Positions 25,478 through 38,575 are shown, numbered from the stretch's first letter. The stretch is DNA of 64,000 nucleotides from Hibiscus mutabilis (GCA_019671005.1 CM033719.1:19456750-19520749); one strand, 5' to 3'. The notes: generated by a model not told the origin, from the sequence alone. Numbers and translations: made by a program.

Positions 25478-27384
25478 TCATTCAGATTTGGCAAGTGAAA
25501 GCAACCGAGTCTTAGACAGTTGTGGATCAGTCTGATAATACACTATATCTCCATAGTTGCTCACGTAATGATCTTGTCCAAGGCTTGTGATTAGATTCTT
25601 CATCAAATGAATTGGGATAACCCCTGATTTCTTCGGCTCCCGGTAGTATTTTCCGATCACCGGTTTTGCCGCTTTAGTCTGCAAAATCAGAAAAAAAAAA
25701 ACACCCAAATTTTGGACCAAGTAAAAAAAAACTATTTCTTTTGGTCATTTGAAATCAAGCTGTTTGTTGAAATAGATGTTGTTTAACAGTTTTACAGCTT
25801 CAACCAAGTGATAATGAGGAATTTGAGGGAAGAGATGATGGATGACATGTGTGCCAATGTCATGGTGGATGTTGTTGAATAAACCATAATCACGATCCAC
25901 TGTTGTAAGCCCTCCTCTGAGATAACTCCATTCCTATCAAATATGCAACAAAATCTTCACTGATTCATTGCTATCTCTGGTGTTTTTAACTGCCAAATAC
26001 ATACATACATACATACAAAGTTAAAAACACCAGACTGTTGTAGGCTATATGCTCTTTACCTTGCCGCGGTACCATGGAAGTTTCTGCTCATGACCATGGT
26101 GGTGTAAATAAGTCACTAAATCCAGCCATATCACAAATATCTACGAAATTAAAATCGAAATTGTTGAGCATTCAGGAATTCCCAATGCATGTAAAACTAG
26201 ACTAGAGACTTCATGACTCAGTCAGAGTTTAACCCGTTGACTCGTACAACCATTCTCTATTGACATATGAGTAAGGTCCAACTAACGTACCAAGTAGGGA
26301 ACACCATAGAGCTTAAATACCAGGGATGGACCGACTGTAAAGGATAAGTAGGCGAGTAGAATCGCCATTGCAGACCAAAGAGCGGTTGAAGTCATCACAA
26401 GTTTCCTCTCTTGGGGGATAAACAGGTTACTGTAGGGGTTGAAATGTGATCCTTCCTTGCCTGGACTTCTATACCACTGTAATGAAAACAAAACAAAGAT
26501 AGGCAAATTTAGCTTCTTAGTGGCCATTATGCTCCTCAGTTCTGTCACAAAAAAAGAAAACTAAAACAAGCTTTCTCACCAAATAAATGGGGTATGCAAA
26601 TAGGGGGAAGGGGACGGTGAATCGCAGAAATCGAGTACTCAAGTCCAGTTTCTTGTAAAGGTTCTCAGGCAACTAATATTAGAAACCATAGTATGAAGGA
26701 TTAGTTTGAAACTTGACACAGCATGAGTTACAAGGAAGAAAAAAATAGGTCGAAAATGATCTACCGGAACCCATGACTCGTCCTTCTCAACATTTCCATG
26801 GTTTTGATGATGAGTTCTATGGCTTATTCTCCTGCAAGATTTCCGAATGATGTTATGTAGTTGCAATTGTAAAGAAAAAAATGTTTACCTACTTTAACTT
26901 ACCATCCATGGTAAGGAACAAGAATTGAAGAATGTAAGATATGCCCCACCACACTATTCAAAAGAGCATTGTCTGAAAAACTTCCATGACCGCTGCAAAT
27001 CCAGGACCAGATAAGATTTGAACTGATCTAAAAAGTAAATTGAAACTTAAAACAAGCAATAGGAAATTAAGTTAGAATTGTCATGCATCATTACCAGTCA
27101 TGTCCAAGGACAAAGAGAGCCCAAAACATGGTTCCCTGGGCAAACCAATAGATTGGCCAAAAGAACCAACTATTGAAGTAGACTGCAGCTGCTGCTAATG
27201 CTAAAACCACAAGGACATCCCTCAAAACATAACTCGTAGACCTCCATGGATTCTTGATCCAACAGTGCTTCGGTATGGAAGCTCGGATATCGGCAATCCG
27301 GAATGGAGGAGGGGCACTCGGATCAAAATCGTCTTGCTCCTTGGTTTCATGAACCCCATTAACACACTCCCCTTTCAACTCCAT
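25478..27384 (-). CDS. FAD3: Microsomal omega-3 fatty acid desaturase, 8 exons, intact
   Basis: The enzyme introduces the omega-3 double bond in linoleate on phosphatidylcholine to give alpha-linolenate, in the endoplasmic reticulum. Exons (5' to 3' on the minus strand): 27384-27095, 26992-26903, 26831-26765, 26672-26580, 26476-26291, 26140-26060, 25933-25796, 25678-25478. Lengths are 290, 90, 67, 93, 186, 81, 138 and 201 nt, giving 381 aa. All seven introns (71-150 bp) are GT-AG and keep frame. The three di-iron histidine boxes are complete: HDCGH (95-99, split by intron 1), HRTHH (131-135) and HVIHH (298-302). Hydrophobic segments lie at about 52-93 and 210-260. There is no plastid transit peptide ahead of 'DPSAPPPF', which favours FAD3 over the plastid FAD7/8. 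Total length fits the family. The protein ends 'SLAKSE'. I saw no disruption. Confidence 0.96.
25996..26018. repeat. (ATAC)n microsatellite in FAD3 intron 6
   Basis: Five to six 'cata' units lie within the intron between exons 6 and 7 of the desaturase. It would serve as an intragenic marker. Confidence 0.85.
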
Positions 27385-28690
27385 TGTTTGAAATGATGTT
27401 TCCTCAGGAAGTTAGGCTGATATAGCCAATGGATAACTAATTTATGTCCACTCTTTCAAGCCTTTAAATAGATGTGAAACTTAGAAATAGAGATTTATGC
27501 TAACCAAAACCAACCAACTGAAATTACCCTCGAGACATTATGTTTCCTTGTAAGTGAAAGGAGACAAAAAGTTGAGAAAATTTTAAAGTAATGAGTGTTT
27601 TGTCTGTCTGTTCATTAAAAGGAAAATTTATATTCCAACCACACACACAATTCCTTTTCAGGTTTTTTTTTAATTTTATGATAACAACCTTAATTAGTCT
27701 ATCTTCAAGTCTCCGAATCTATAGTAATTCATATGAAAGAAAAAATTAAGCTACCCCTTAAAGTAACAACTAAGACAGAATGAAAACAGAATAAGTACAG
27801 AAAGTAAATTAACTTATCATCAATCTTGACATTGTTTGGATTTCAGGTATAGTTCCTGAACAGGAAAATGTGCTTAATTAACTTTTACCGAACATTTCAT
27901 CAAACATGTGTAGTGTCTTTTCTCGTGTTAATCTATGAATATAATAAGTGCTTCTTATTGGATCTCATTGACATATTTCAATGAATCAAAATCATATAGT
28001 TAGTGGATATCTAACTTTTTGGTACAACAAAATACATGCAAGCATGAGTATCCATCAATGGGGATTGGGAAAAAAAGGTTCAGTTTCATAAAGATAAAGG
28101 GGTTGAAAAGAATGATTTCATTCACAAGAACTACTAATTAATGAGTTCCCATTTGAGAAAAAGAAGGATTGCCAGTAAAAACAAAAGGAAAAATGAAGTG
28201 TTCAAATTCTAGTTGATGGAAATTTGAGAACAATTTGTTCTCTGGGTATCAAAACCAACAAAACTCTACCTTTTTAGTGTGCAGGGAACAAATTCTAAAG
28301 ACCACTAACTGACTTTAGCTTGATGAACAAGGAAACAATAGCCTGTTTACATGGTGTTAGAATCTATTCCTTTTTGGTAATTTTAGAAAGATTTATGATT
28401 TGTGAAAAGTAAGATTTTTAGCAGATAAATTTTCTTTCCAGAATCTGACTATAAACAAACAGGGTTCCCTCTTAAAGCAAACCCAATCTGAAAAGAAGAT
28501 TTTAATCACATTAGTACTTAAAAGAAGCTAAACTTAGGACAGAATGAAGAACAATAAAACAATGCAATGTTAGCGTACGGACCTGATGGAGTTGCGCAAG
28601 ATTTTGATGGAGTTGCTGCAACAAATCTGACGGTTTTGATTTTTTTTGGTGAAAACTCTGCAATCGGATAAACCCTTTTATAAGAAAAAG
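27385..28690 (-). promoter_or_regulatory. FAD3 upstream region with two candidate promoters
   Basis: Two start regions are plausible on the minus strand. The near one has 'tatttaaagg' at about 27457-27468, some 75-80 bp upstream of the ATG. The far one has a strong TATA box, 'tataaaaggg' (28673-28682). It is followed by about 90 nt of possible leader and a possible donor 'catcag/gtccgta' near 28582, which would make a leader intron of about 1.1 kb. Leader introns are known in the related FAD2 genes. Sequence alone does not decide between the two. No other gene lies in the region. Confidence 0.45.
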
Positions 28691-29185
28691 AACAAGTAGA
28701 TTAACACCTTTTCCACATTTGGAAACCCTCGTCGGATGAAAATAAAAATTATAATTAAGAAAAAGAAAATATCTTATTATTCAAATTGATGATATAAATC
28801 TTAAAACCACACATTGATTTTTGTCACTCAATATCCGTTCGGAATTGTCTGATCTGAATATCCAATACCACATTAGTCATTGAAATGCTATGTTGAACTG
28901 ATACGGGATGAAAAAGAAAAAGACAAATTTTAAAATTATAGGGTACAAGTATAGTAAGGGTACGACACATAATATATATTTTAAAATAATATGTAAATGC
29001 AAAAATAATATTAAAATTTTATTAATTTTTGTATCATATTAAATGAAATGAAAATAATTTTGGATTATATTTTGTAAGTATAAAAATGGTAGGATTGGAT
29101 CGAGTATTTCTAATAATTAGGTTTAAATTATGTCATAAATTACATGGGGAGGTTAGTTGACAAGTCAAAGATCAAAGGAGTAGAT
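28691..29185. other. Intergenic, nothing recognised
   Basis: AT-rich spacer between the FAD3 upstream region and the first MITE. No gene or element end is visible. Confidence 0.4.
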
Positions 29186-29645
29186 AAATATAAGGGTAAA
29201 GTACACAAATGGTCACTAAACTATTCCTAATAATACAAAATGGTCATCAAATTTTCAAAAATAATAGAATGGTCATTAAACTTTAGTTTTTATTACAAAA
29301 TGGTCACTGGGCCGTTAACCGTCGTTAAGTGGGAGACGTAGCAGTTATGAAAATTTGTATAATAACATATTTAATCCTTAATATTTACACATTCAATCAA
29401 TTTAGACATCAATAACGAGGGTTAAATTAGGAATAAATTGATTAAATGTGTCAATATGGAGGATTAAATGTTATATTATTTAAATTTTTGTAACTGTCAC
29501 GTCACCCAATTAACGGCTCAGTGACCATTTTGTAATAAAAATTAAAGTTTAATGCCCATTATGTAACATTTGAAAGTTTAATGACCATTTTGTATTTTTA
29601 GAGATAGTTTAGTGATCATTAGTGTACTTTACCCAAAATATAAGG
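29186..29645. mobile_element. Mutator-type MITE with long inverted repeats (MITE1)
   Basis: The element 29196-29635 is a near-palindrome. The left arm, starting 'gtaaagtacacaaatggtca', is matched by the complement of the right end over roughly 130-150 bp, with repeated 'acaaaatggtcactaaa' phrases. It is flanked by a 10-bp direct repeat, AAATATAAGG (29186-29195 and 29636-29645). Long terminal inverted repeats and a 9-10 bp duplication are Mutator-like features. It encodes nothing. Confidence 0.85.
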
Positions 29646-29819
29646 AACTTATTTACAAGGATGTGAAAATGTTGTCGTTTTAGGTTTATAAACAATTGTT
29701 AATATGATGCTTGTTTAATTTAATAGTAGACTAGTAGTTTGCAAAAACGGTACGTTTTGTGTTAAGGTTTAAAAGAGTGCCAGTTACTTTTTTATCTTTA
29801 TCCAAAAAATTAATATTAA

Positions 29820-30879
29820 AATATTTTAGTCGTCTTCTTCCCCCTCTCTCTCCCCCATTTCCTCTTCTCTGAACAGAACATTCAAACGAGGGTGAGGGTC
29901 TTGGGGACGCGTGAAGGTCACACGCCGTCCCCGAAACGTCTCAAGATTATATAAATCGTCCCCGATTATTTTTAACCGTACCCCGTTAATGGGGGACGTT
30001 CTCGATACGTACCCAGCCGTACCCGACTCGTACCCGTCCCGAGGATGTATTGTGTACTTGAAACGGGCTTGGTTTGCCATACATGTGCTTCCCAGTCGAA
30101 ATGGCCCAAAATAAATACGATCTAAATGCATGTGAAATATCTCCTTTTTTTTTCGATTAATGATTAGCATAAACGTATTTAATTGCAAATCATACAAAAA
30201 TATGGGAAAAAAACCCTAAAGATATGCTTAATTCTAACGAAACAAACAATTACATGTAGAAGAGATACTTTGTCATTTAACCACAAAAATTTATAAAGCA
30301 CTTAAAATAAGAAACTAACTGTAAAATCGAATTCTACATGGTCAAATTAGGTATTATGAAATTTTTGAGAAATAACGGATTTAAGAATTATCATAAATTA
30401 CAAAAACAAGAATATTAGGGACTAATTTGTAAATTCAAAACAATTTAAGCACTTAATGTTAAATTTCAAATTATCAATTTAAGGTCTAGCCAAAATTTCT
30501 AATAATCTGAGTTAAAATGAACATCTAATTGCATTTTGAAAATCCACGGTCATTTTACAAAGATTAAAATCTCAAATTTTCATTTAAAAAGAAGTCTTGA
30601 ACATGCCTGCTCCAGAGTTTCAGAACTGACTTGCAAGTTTCGAAGCTTACCAACTAGTTTTAAAACTCGACTGAAACTCTTATGCAAAAAATTTGAACTT
30701 TTCATGACAAAATCACCTTTTAAACTTCTCTTTCAAAAGAGGACATGCCTCGTTAAACCCACTCTAAACCCAACATTAAACGAGGTTTAGTGTTAACCGC
30801 CTTAGGGGGAAAAGAGTACCCCAAATAATATTGAGAATAAAGGGGATATACATCATAATTTACAATCGAAGATATAATC
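29820..30879. repeat. Non-coding part of duplication copy 1
   Basis: A patch rich in 'cgtcccc'/'ggggacg' motifs (about 29900-30050) is followed by AT-rich sequence. A short frame at 30536-30790 is repeated in copy 2 but with frame changes, so I do not call it a gene. Confidence 0.45.
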
Positions 30880-31600
30880 TCGGGACAAAAAAATCAAAAA
30901 AGAGAGAACCATTGGACAAAAGGGCCCAGGCTGCCAGAGAATGGGCTACAATATTGGTTGCCTTTTTTACAAAAATAATACAGAAATCACTATGGACTTG
31001 TAGAAGGAGGTAAGCTGATTCAAGGTATAGGCTCAAGACCGAAATGTCTTCGTTTAGGAGGACAATTTTTTTTTACAACAATATCTCAGTCTACTTCAAA
31101 GATAACTCGATGTGATCCTCTATCGTAGGCCAGATGTAGCCCAACAATAATGGCATTGATCTCGGCAAGGGTGGCCTCATTGCAGCCGGTTGTGTGATAT
31201 GCAAGGCCACCAAGGATCAAACCATGTCCATCATGGGCAATAACTCCTATAGATGTAGCTCCTCAATTAGGGTCATAGGCTCCATCAACAGTATTCTTAA
31301 TGTACCATTGCATAGGGCCTTCCATCTTGAGTCAGCATTTATAAGAATTTTATGAGTCGGGGTTGCTCCTAAGCTAGCCATGTCTTCTTGGTAGTCTCAG
31401 TGAAGTGTTTTTGAGTTGGTAACGGTGACCCATGAGGGTTGGAGGATGCCCTCATGAAGCAGGGTATTCCTACAATTCCAGAGGTTCTAACATATAACAC
31501 GAAGGGCTACAAAAGAGTTAATATCCAGAATGTAAATGGTCTTTTCGAGCCATGCTAGGATTGAAGAAACTTGATTGTTGATGGTTGCATTGGGTAAGCC
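30880..31600 (-). pseudogene. LINE-type RNase H domain relic, copy 1
   Basis: The minus strand gives, in order, 'LHEGILQPSWVTVTNSKTLH', then 'NTVDGAYDPN' (the first catalytic Asp block), 'GVIAHDGHGLILGGLAYHT', 'EATLAEINAIIVGLHLA' (Glu block), 'HRVIFEVD' (Asp block) and finally 'ATNIVAHSLAAWAL'. This is the RVT_3-type RNase H domain at the C-terminus of plant LINE polyproteins and related domesticated genes. Several stops interrupt it. No reverse transcriptase region precedes it. Confidence 0.75.
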
Positions 31601-31889
31601 AATTTTCATGCTCTCGGTGCAAACATTTACACATCAAATGCATAAAAATACACTTGAATGCCAATTTTCATCATTATAAAACTCTAGATCAAAATTCAGA
31701 CCTTATAGTTTCACTATGTAATCTTACAATTTTTAAGAACTTAAACTACCATTTTGAGAATTGTGGGCCGTAACATTATTCCAGCAAGTCTAACATACCA
31801 TGTTCGAGCTTTTAAAACGCCTTCAAATATAGAAAACAACATTATCTAAGAATTGACCTCTCATATCAAATATCATATTTTTTTTGGCA

Positions 31890-32311
31890 TAATGTCAAAA
31901 AATATCCCTAACGTTTTACTGGACAATCCTTTTGGCTCATGTTCATTTTTTGAAGCAATTTAACCATCAACATTTTTTTGAGTCAAAATGGCCCATCCAT
32001 TGATGAAAACGGCCAATCAACTAACTATAAATAGCTTGAAATGACTTGAAAGAATGACACGTCAGTAGAGAAAAAAATATTTTATATGATTATATAAAAA
32101 AATTAACTGATGTGTCATTCTGTCAAGTCAGCACATTTGTCAATATGACACAGCTATGTTAGCGTGCACTGTCATATAAGTTTGTCACGTCATTTCAAGT
32201 CATTTATCGTTAGTTGATTAATAATTTTCATCAACGGAGGAGTCATTTTGGCCCAAAATAAAACATTGATGGTTAAAATACTTTAAAAATATGGGCAAAA
32301 TGACTATCTGA
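31890..32311. mobile_element. Foldback MITE with long inverted arms (MITE2)
   Basis: The left arm (about 31890-32060, 'ccatcaacatttttttgag', 'gatgaaaacggccaatcaac') is mirrored by the right arm (about 32190-32311). The middle carries 'tgacacgtcag' and 'gatgtgtcattctg', which also pair. No ORF. It is complete only in duplication copy 1. A target-site duplication was not identified. Confidence 0.65.
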
Positions 32312-35115
32312 TCACATATTTAATTCTTAATATTTACACATTCAATCAATTTAGACATCAATAATGAGGGTTAAACTATGAATAAATTGATTAAATGTGT
32401 TAATATGGAGGGTTAAATATTATATTATTAAATTTCTATAACTATTACGTCACCCAATTAACGACAGTTAATGGCTCAGTGACTATTTTGTAACAAAAAC
32501 TAAAGTTTAATGCCTATTATGTAACATTTGAAAGTTTGATAACCATTTTGTATTTTTAGAGATAGTTTGTGACCATTAGTGTACTTTACCCTAATTATAA
32601 GGAGCTTATTTACAAGGATGTGAAAACGTTGCTGTTTTAGGTTTATAAACAATTGTTAATATGATGTTTGTTTAATTTAGTAGTAGACTAATAGGTTGCA
32701 AAAAGCGGTACGTTTTGTGTTGAGGTTTAAAAGAGTGCCAGTTCTTTTTTTTTATCTTTATCCAAGAAATTAATATTAAAATATTTCAGTTGTCTTCTCC
32801 CCTCTTTCCCCCTCACTGTCTCTTCTCTGAACAGAACATTCAAACGAGGGTGGGGTCTTGGGGACGGGCGTGAAGGTCACACGCCTTCCCCGAAACGTTC
32901 CCAAGATTATATCATCCATCCCCGATTATTTTTAATCATACCATATTAATATGGGACGTCCCCGATGCGTCCCCGACTCGTACCCGTCCCGAGGACGTAT
33001 TAGGTACTTGAAACGGTCTTGGTTTGCCATTTCTGTGCTTCATAGTCGAAATAGCCCAAAATAAATACGATCTAAATTCATGTAAAATGTCTCATTTTTT
33101 TCGATTAACGATTAGCATAAATGTATTTAATTGCAAATTATACAAAAAATGGGAAAAGAAACCTAAAGATATGCTTAATTCTAACGAAACAAACAATTAA
33201 GTGTAGAAGAGATAATTCGTCATTTAACCACAAAAATTTATAAAGCACTTAAAATAAGAAACTAACTACAAAATCGAATTCTACATGGTCAAAATAGCTA
33301 TTATGAAATTTTTGAGAAATAACGGATTTAAGAATCATCATAAATTACAAAAACAAGAATGTTAGGGACTAATTTGTAAATACAAAACAATTTAAGCACT
33401 TAATGTTAAATTTCAAATTATCAATTTAAGGTCTAGCCAAAATTTCAGATAATCTGAGTTAAAATGAACATCTAATTGCATTTTGAAAATCCACGATCAT
33501 TTTACAAAGATTACAATCTCAAATTTTCATTTAAAAAAAAAAGTCTTGAACATGTTTGCTCTAGAGTTTCAGAACTCACTTGCCAGTTTTGAAACTTACC
33601 AATTAGTTTTGAAACTCAACTATACTCTTATGCAAAAATTTGAACTTTTCATGACAAAATCACATTTCAAACTTCTCTTTCGAAAGAGGACATGCCTCGT
33701 TAAAACCCCTCTAAAGCCAATATTAAACCGAGGTTTAATGTTAACTGCCTTAGGGGGAAAAGAGTACCCCAAATAGTATTGAGAATAAAGGGGAGATATA
33801 TCATAGTTTACAATCGAAGATGAAATCTCGGAACAAATTGAGTAAAAAAAAGAGAGAACTATTGGACAAAAGGGCCTAGGTTATCAGAGAATGGGCTACA
33901 ACATTAGTTGCATTTTTTTACAAAAATAATACAGAAATCACTATAGACTTGTAAAAGGAGGCGAGCTGAGTCAAGGTGCAAGCTCAAGGTCGAAATGCCT
34001 TCATTTAGGAGGCCCAGTTTGTTGATAACAATAACCCAATCTGATTCAAAGATAACTCGATGTGATCCTCTATCGTAGGCCAAATGTAGCCCAACAATAA
34101 TGGCTTTGATCTTGGTAAGGGTGGCCTCATTGCATCCAGTTGTGAGCTATGCAAGCCCACCAAGGACTGAGCCATGTCCATCATGGGCAATAACTCCTAT
34201 CGTTGTAGATCTTCAATTAGGGTTATAGGCTCCATCAACATTATTCTTGATGTACCATCACATAGGGCCTTCTATCTCGGGTCAGCACTTATAGGAATTT
34301 TATGAGTTGGGGTTGCTCCTAAACTACCCATGGCTTCTTGGTAGTCTCAGTGAAGTGTTTTCGAGTTGGTAACGGTGACCAATGTGGGTTGGAGAATGCC
34401 CTTATAAAGCAGGGTATTCTTATGGTTCCAGAGGTTCCAACGTATAACACGAAAGGCTACAAAGGAGTTAATATCCAGAATGTAAATGGTCTTCTCGAGA
34501 CAGGCTAGGATTGAAGAAACTTGATTATTGATGGTTGTATTGGGTAAGCCAATTTTCATGCTCTCGGTGCAAACATTAACACATCAAATGCATAAAAATA
34601 CACTTGCATGCTAATTTTCATCATTATAAAACACTAGATCAAAATTTAGACTACCATTTTGAGAATTGTGGTTCGTTACATCATTCCAGCAAGTCTAACG
34701 TACCATTTTCAAGCTTTTAAAACGTGTTCAAATATAGAAAACAACATTATCTAAGAATTGACCTCTCACATCAAAGATCATATTTTTTGGCATAATGTAA
34801 AAAAATGTCCCTAACGTTTGACTGGACAGTCCTTTTGGCCCATGTTCATTTTGAGTCAAAATGGCCCCTCCATTGATGAAAACGGTTAATCAACTAATGA
34901 TAAACATCTTGAAATGACTTGAAAGAAAGAAACGTCAGTAGAGAAAAAATTATATTTTATATAATTATATAAAATTATTTTTTAACTGATGTGTCATTCT
35001 GTCAGGTCAGCACATTTGTCAATATGACACAGCTATGTTAGCGTGCACTGCAATGTAAGTTTGCCACGTCAATTCAAGCCATTTATCGTTAGTTGATTAA
35101 CAATTTTCATCCACT
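32312..35115. repeat. Tandem duplication, copy 2
   Basis: This repeats 29366 onward with point changes and small indels (a 31-bp block of MITE2 near 34855 and a 50-bp block near 34650 are missing). It starts abruptly inside MITE1 sequence and stops inside MITE2 at about 35112, where copy 1 continues. The left half of MITE1 is therefore present once, and MITE2 is complete once. Confidence 0.9.
33830..34560 (-). pseudogene. LINE-type RNase H domain relic, copy 2
   Basis: The same relic as in copy 1, with a somewhat longer open N-terminal part (34347-34559, containing 'RVIRWNLWNHKNTLLYKGIL', the WxxWNxRN block that precedes RNase H in plant LINE proteins). Downstream blocks are interrupted as in copy 1, so most of the damage predates the duplication. 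Confidence 0.75.
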
Positions 35116-37099
35116 AAGGTACTAGCAAATTTGATATTTTCTCTTTTTTCATTTTAAAAAATTCTCCTAACAAATTTTCATACAGTTATCCGAGATTCAA
35201 GAATCAAGTATGTTCATCCTCATTCTAAGAGCTTTCTAAATAGATCAAAATCCATTAAAAAGGTGGTAAAAAGTTTTATAGGTTTTAGGAGGGTTTTGAT
35301 TTTAAGTTGTAAAATTGTTTTAGCTTTATTCATAGTCTTTTAGTAGTGTTATGTATTTTCTTACACTTGTCTGAACTATTCAAATAGGTGAGAGAAACAT
35401 CCAACACCAAGAACAAGGAGAATGATTGAAGGAAGGTGACTAAGAGAGGCATTACATGTCTTTTGTGCAATGTACTACACTTCTAACTTTAAAGTGCTTC
35501 AAGTCTCTCATAAAGATGATTGCTTTGCATGATAATATGATGTATGTTGGGTGTTCTTAAATTGTTAAGTCTTGGATGATCTCAAGTGTGAAATTGTTGT
35601 TAGTAATGCTAGATATTGGTTATAATGTGTTCATAATCACCTTAGTGGAACTTAGAAATCATTAAAGGTCAAATGAGGTTGTTTAAAGACAAATTAGGAT
35701 TGACGTTCATGAATTGGAAGGCATTTTATGGACTTTAGTATCGACATTGGATGATCCAGTGTTGATATTGTATGAACTAAGGTAAATATTTGATGAACTC
35801 GTGTATGAATATTGATACTACCTTCCAGCATTACGAATATTGTTCATCTAATATCAATACTGAGGGATCAATATCGATACTAATTGGTTATTTTGAAATA
35901 TCAAAATGTTTTTCTCCACTGGTACTCAAATTGAGTATCAATGCCTATAGGGTCAGTACCTGTACTTAATGGACAATCTATACTAAGGGATGATTAAAAA
36001 CATCAAATGATAAATTAGTATTGGTCCTTGAGATAAGCAGTGATACCTTTTATAGCAAGTACTGATACCCACTTAGGAGTATCAATACTCAATTGTTTTA
36101 AGGCATAGAAATATACACTCGAGAATAATGGATTTAATTATAAAGACTTGGTGGAACTATGATAATGACCTGTCTAATAAAAGACCTAGATTTACTTGAG
36201 TGTTGTGATGTATGGTCGTAAGGGCATTTGATAGATTGATTGTGATTGTATGAGATCCATATATCCGATTTGTTTACTGCAATATTTATGGAAATAAAAT
36301 TTTGACTCGTTGCTATGTGATCCAAATAATATTCGACGTGCATATTACCATGTGATCCAAGTATGTTTCTCTTAGTACCTATTGTTATATGATCTATGTA
36401 TGTTTCTTTTTGTGCCTATTGATGTATGATCTAGCTATGGTTGTAATAAGCTTTATAGCTATATGATCTTGGGTAAATTAGGGCATTGTGTGCCATTTGT
36501 GATAATACAAATTTTTTGGTAGATCATATTAATATTGATGATCTTGTTGTATTGAATTATGGTAGCTAGCATGCAAAGTTTGAAGATGAAACCATAGATG
36601 GTTCATTATACTAATGTCTTATTGCTCTAGCTTATCTTGCATGCTTACTTTTATGATATGCATTAAGTATAACAGAGTAGAAATATATCACTGAACTTGT
36701 TAGCTCAGCGTTCTTAATCGTTGTTTTCATTCACATGTTAGTAGGATTTGACCAGTTTAAGGAGCTCATCGACGAGGACTTCCAGCACTAATTAAACTCA
36801 GAGTACAACGATTTTAATATTTGGGCTATGTTGTCATAGAACCTTATTGTATCTTATCTGTAACTATATTCTTATTAACTATTTTGATGTATGTTGTTTA
36901 ACATACAAAGTTCTGGTTTGTAAAATATTTAAACAGTTACCTATCTTTTGAATTATCTTATGTATTATTAAATGTGGTGTGATTTTAATGGCTAAACTTG
37001 ATATTTTAAAAAAAATAGGAATTTTGGGTTGGTTACTTGGTGGTCCAATATGGCACTATGGATCTTTTGGATGGGCTGGCTCAAGATTGGGGTTTTACA
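35115..37099 (+). repeat. LTR A (truncated 5'), old gypsy LTR
   Basis: Features shared with LTRs B to F, in order: 'gagattcaagaatc' (about 35192); a region of degenerate decamers such as 'gtatcaatact' and 'atattgatac' (35730-36090); tandem 'tatgtgatccaagtatg' units (36290-36480); 'actgaacttgttagctcag' (36690-36710); and the end '...ggttttaca' (37099). The 5' end is lost at the edge of duplication copy 2. No coding part is attached. Confidence 0.7.
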
Positions 37100-37249
37100 G
37101 TAAGATCATCTAAAGGATCCACGATGTCACATTTGGTCAATAAAGTGGCTAGCTATTTTCTCAAACTTTGTTCAACCAAAACTATTCAATTGATATTCAA
37201 AATCATAATCAATAATATTAAAACATACATACATAGATAAATAATGTAA

Positions 37250-38500
37250 GCGGGTTTGTTAAATTATAAAAGCTCCAAGATATAAATCAAGTATATCAAA
37301 ATAATTGCAATGTACAATTATAAACTGAAAATAATGTAAGATCCTTCGAATACATAACCCCAAAAAAGAACTAAGTATTATACTCTGATATAGGAGGCAT
37401 TGGAATCCTCTCTAATGGAGCTTATCGGAGACAATCTAAATCAACTAACCTACAAATAGAAACATTTGAACGTTGAGCTTTACAAGCTCATTGACACGCT
37501 TTTACTCCACAAAGTAGCAATTCATAAATATAAACTTGCAATGAAAGTATATGCAAAAATTCATAGGCATTAACATAATCACACACACAATAGTTGATCA
37601 TACATTGATATAAGAATAATACCAACCATGCAACTTACAAAATAGAGATGATGCTTGGTATCACATAACAAAAGGTACTTTGGATGGTATATGGTATCAC
37701 AAAACATCACATATTGCATCCATGAAGTGTATAGTGGTACATGGCATCACATACTATGTCCCTAAATGAATATTGGTTTATGATATCACACAACATCAAG
37801 AAACACTCTCTTCAAGTATCCAAATACCCCACCATACAATTAAACGTTTTATACAAATGCCTTGAATATTTGTATTCTTTCCCCAAGTGTCGTAAGCACA
37901 AAATGTAAACAGAAATGTCATCAAGGCTATGTAACAATCATAACACAACTTATTATTGAATATGTCTTATCAGTAGTTACTATGTACTTTATCACGATTA
38001 AGACTTATCATTCATAGAATATTATGCATAAGGGGTATATTAGCCACTCACTAGCTCATGACCCATAATGAATCTTATAAAGTGATTATAGGGGTTAAGA
38101 AGATATTATTGAAGATTTTTATATATTTTTCCTAGTTGACAGTATCAATACCCTATCTCGAATATCGATAATTGAGTATGAGTATTGATACTCACCTACA
38201 AGTATCAATACTAAGAGGCAATATAAATACCACTTTTAGTTATTTCCACATCAGCCAGTATCAATAACATCCAATGAGTATTGATACTTAATGAACAATA
38301 TCGACACCATAATAATGAGTATCAATAGTGCCTTTGAAAACGTCCAAATTTTTAAATGGGTGTTCTTACGATATTGATACCATATGAATGATTATCGATA
38401 CCATAAACCAAAAATATGTATTTTAAGAATGAAAAGCAAATCCAACTTGTCTTTAAACACTTGTTTTAAGGCACTCGTTAATTGTTAGAGCTTTTGAAAG
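37250..38500 (-). repeat. LTR B, inverted copy of the same architecture
   Basis: The modules occur in reverse order and complement: 'gttgagctttacaagctcatt' (about 37474), 'tggtatcacataac' units (37655-37800) and decamers 'gtatcaatac', 'gtattgatac' and 'atatcgata' (38140-38410). Ends are not sharp. It forms an inverted pair with LTR A. Confidence 0.6.
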
Positions 38501-38575
38501 TAGGGATGACCTAGATTTTCGAGTTAAAGAATAAGCGTTAACTTGATTCATGGAGTTGACGGTTTAGTTAGGTAT

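Larger units (their letters stand above)
29366..32311. repeat. Tandem duplication, copy 1
   Basis: From 'acatatttaatccttaatat' inside MITE1 to the right end of a second hairpin element, this segment is repeated almost collinearly from 32312. The offset is about 2946 bp at the start and falls to about 2870-2910 bp towards the end through small indels. Copy 1 includes a complete MITE2. Contents are the right half of MITE1, a 'gtccccga'-rich patch (29890-30050), the LINE RNase H relic and MITE2. Confidence 0.9.

Noticed and set aside
30536..33776. Similar short frames in both duplication copies (30536-30790, 33483-33776), possible conserved gene
   Set aside because: Frames differ by indels between copies and resemble no known protein; shared only because the DNA was duplicated.
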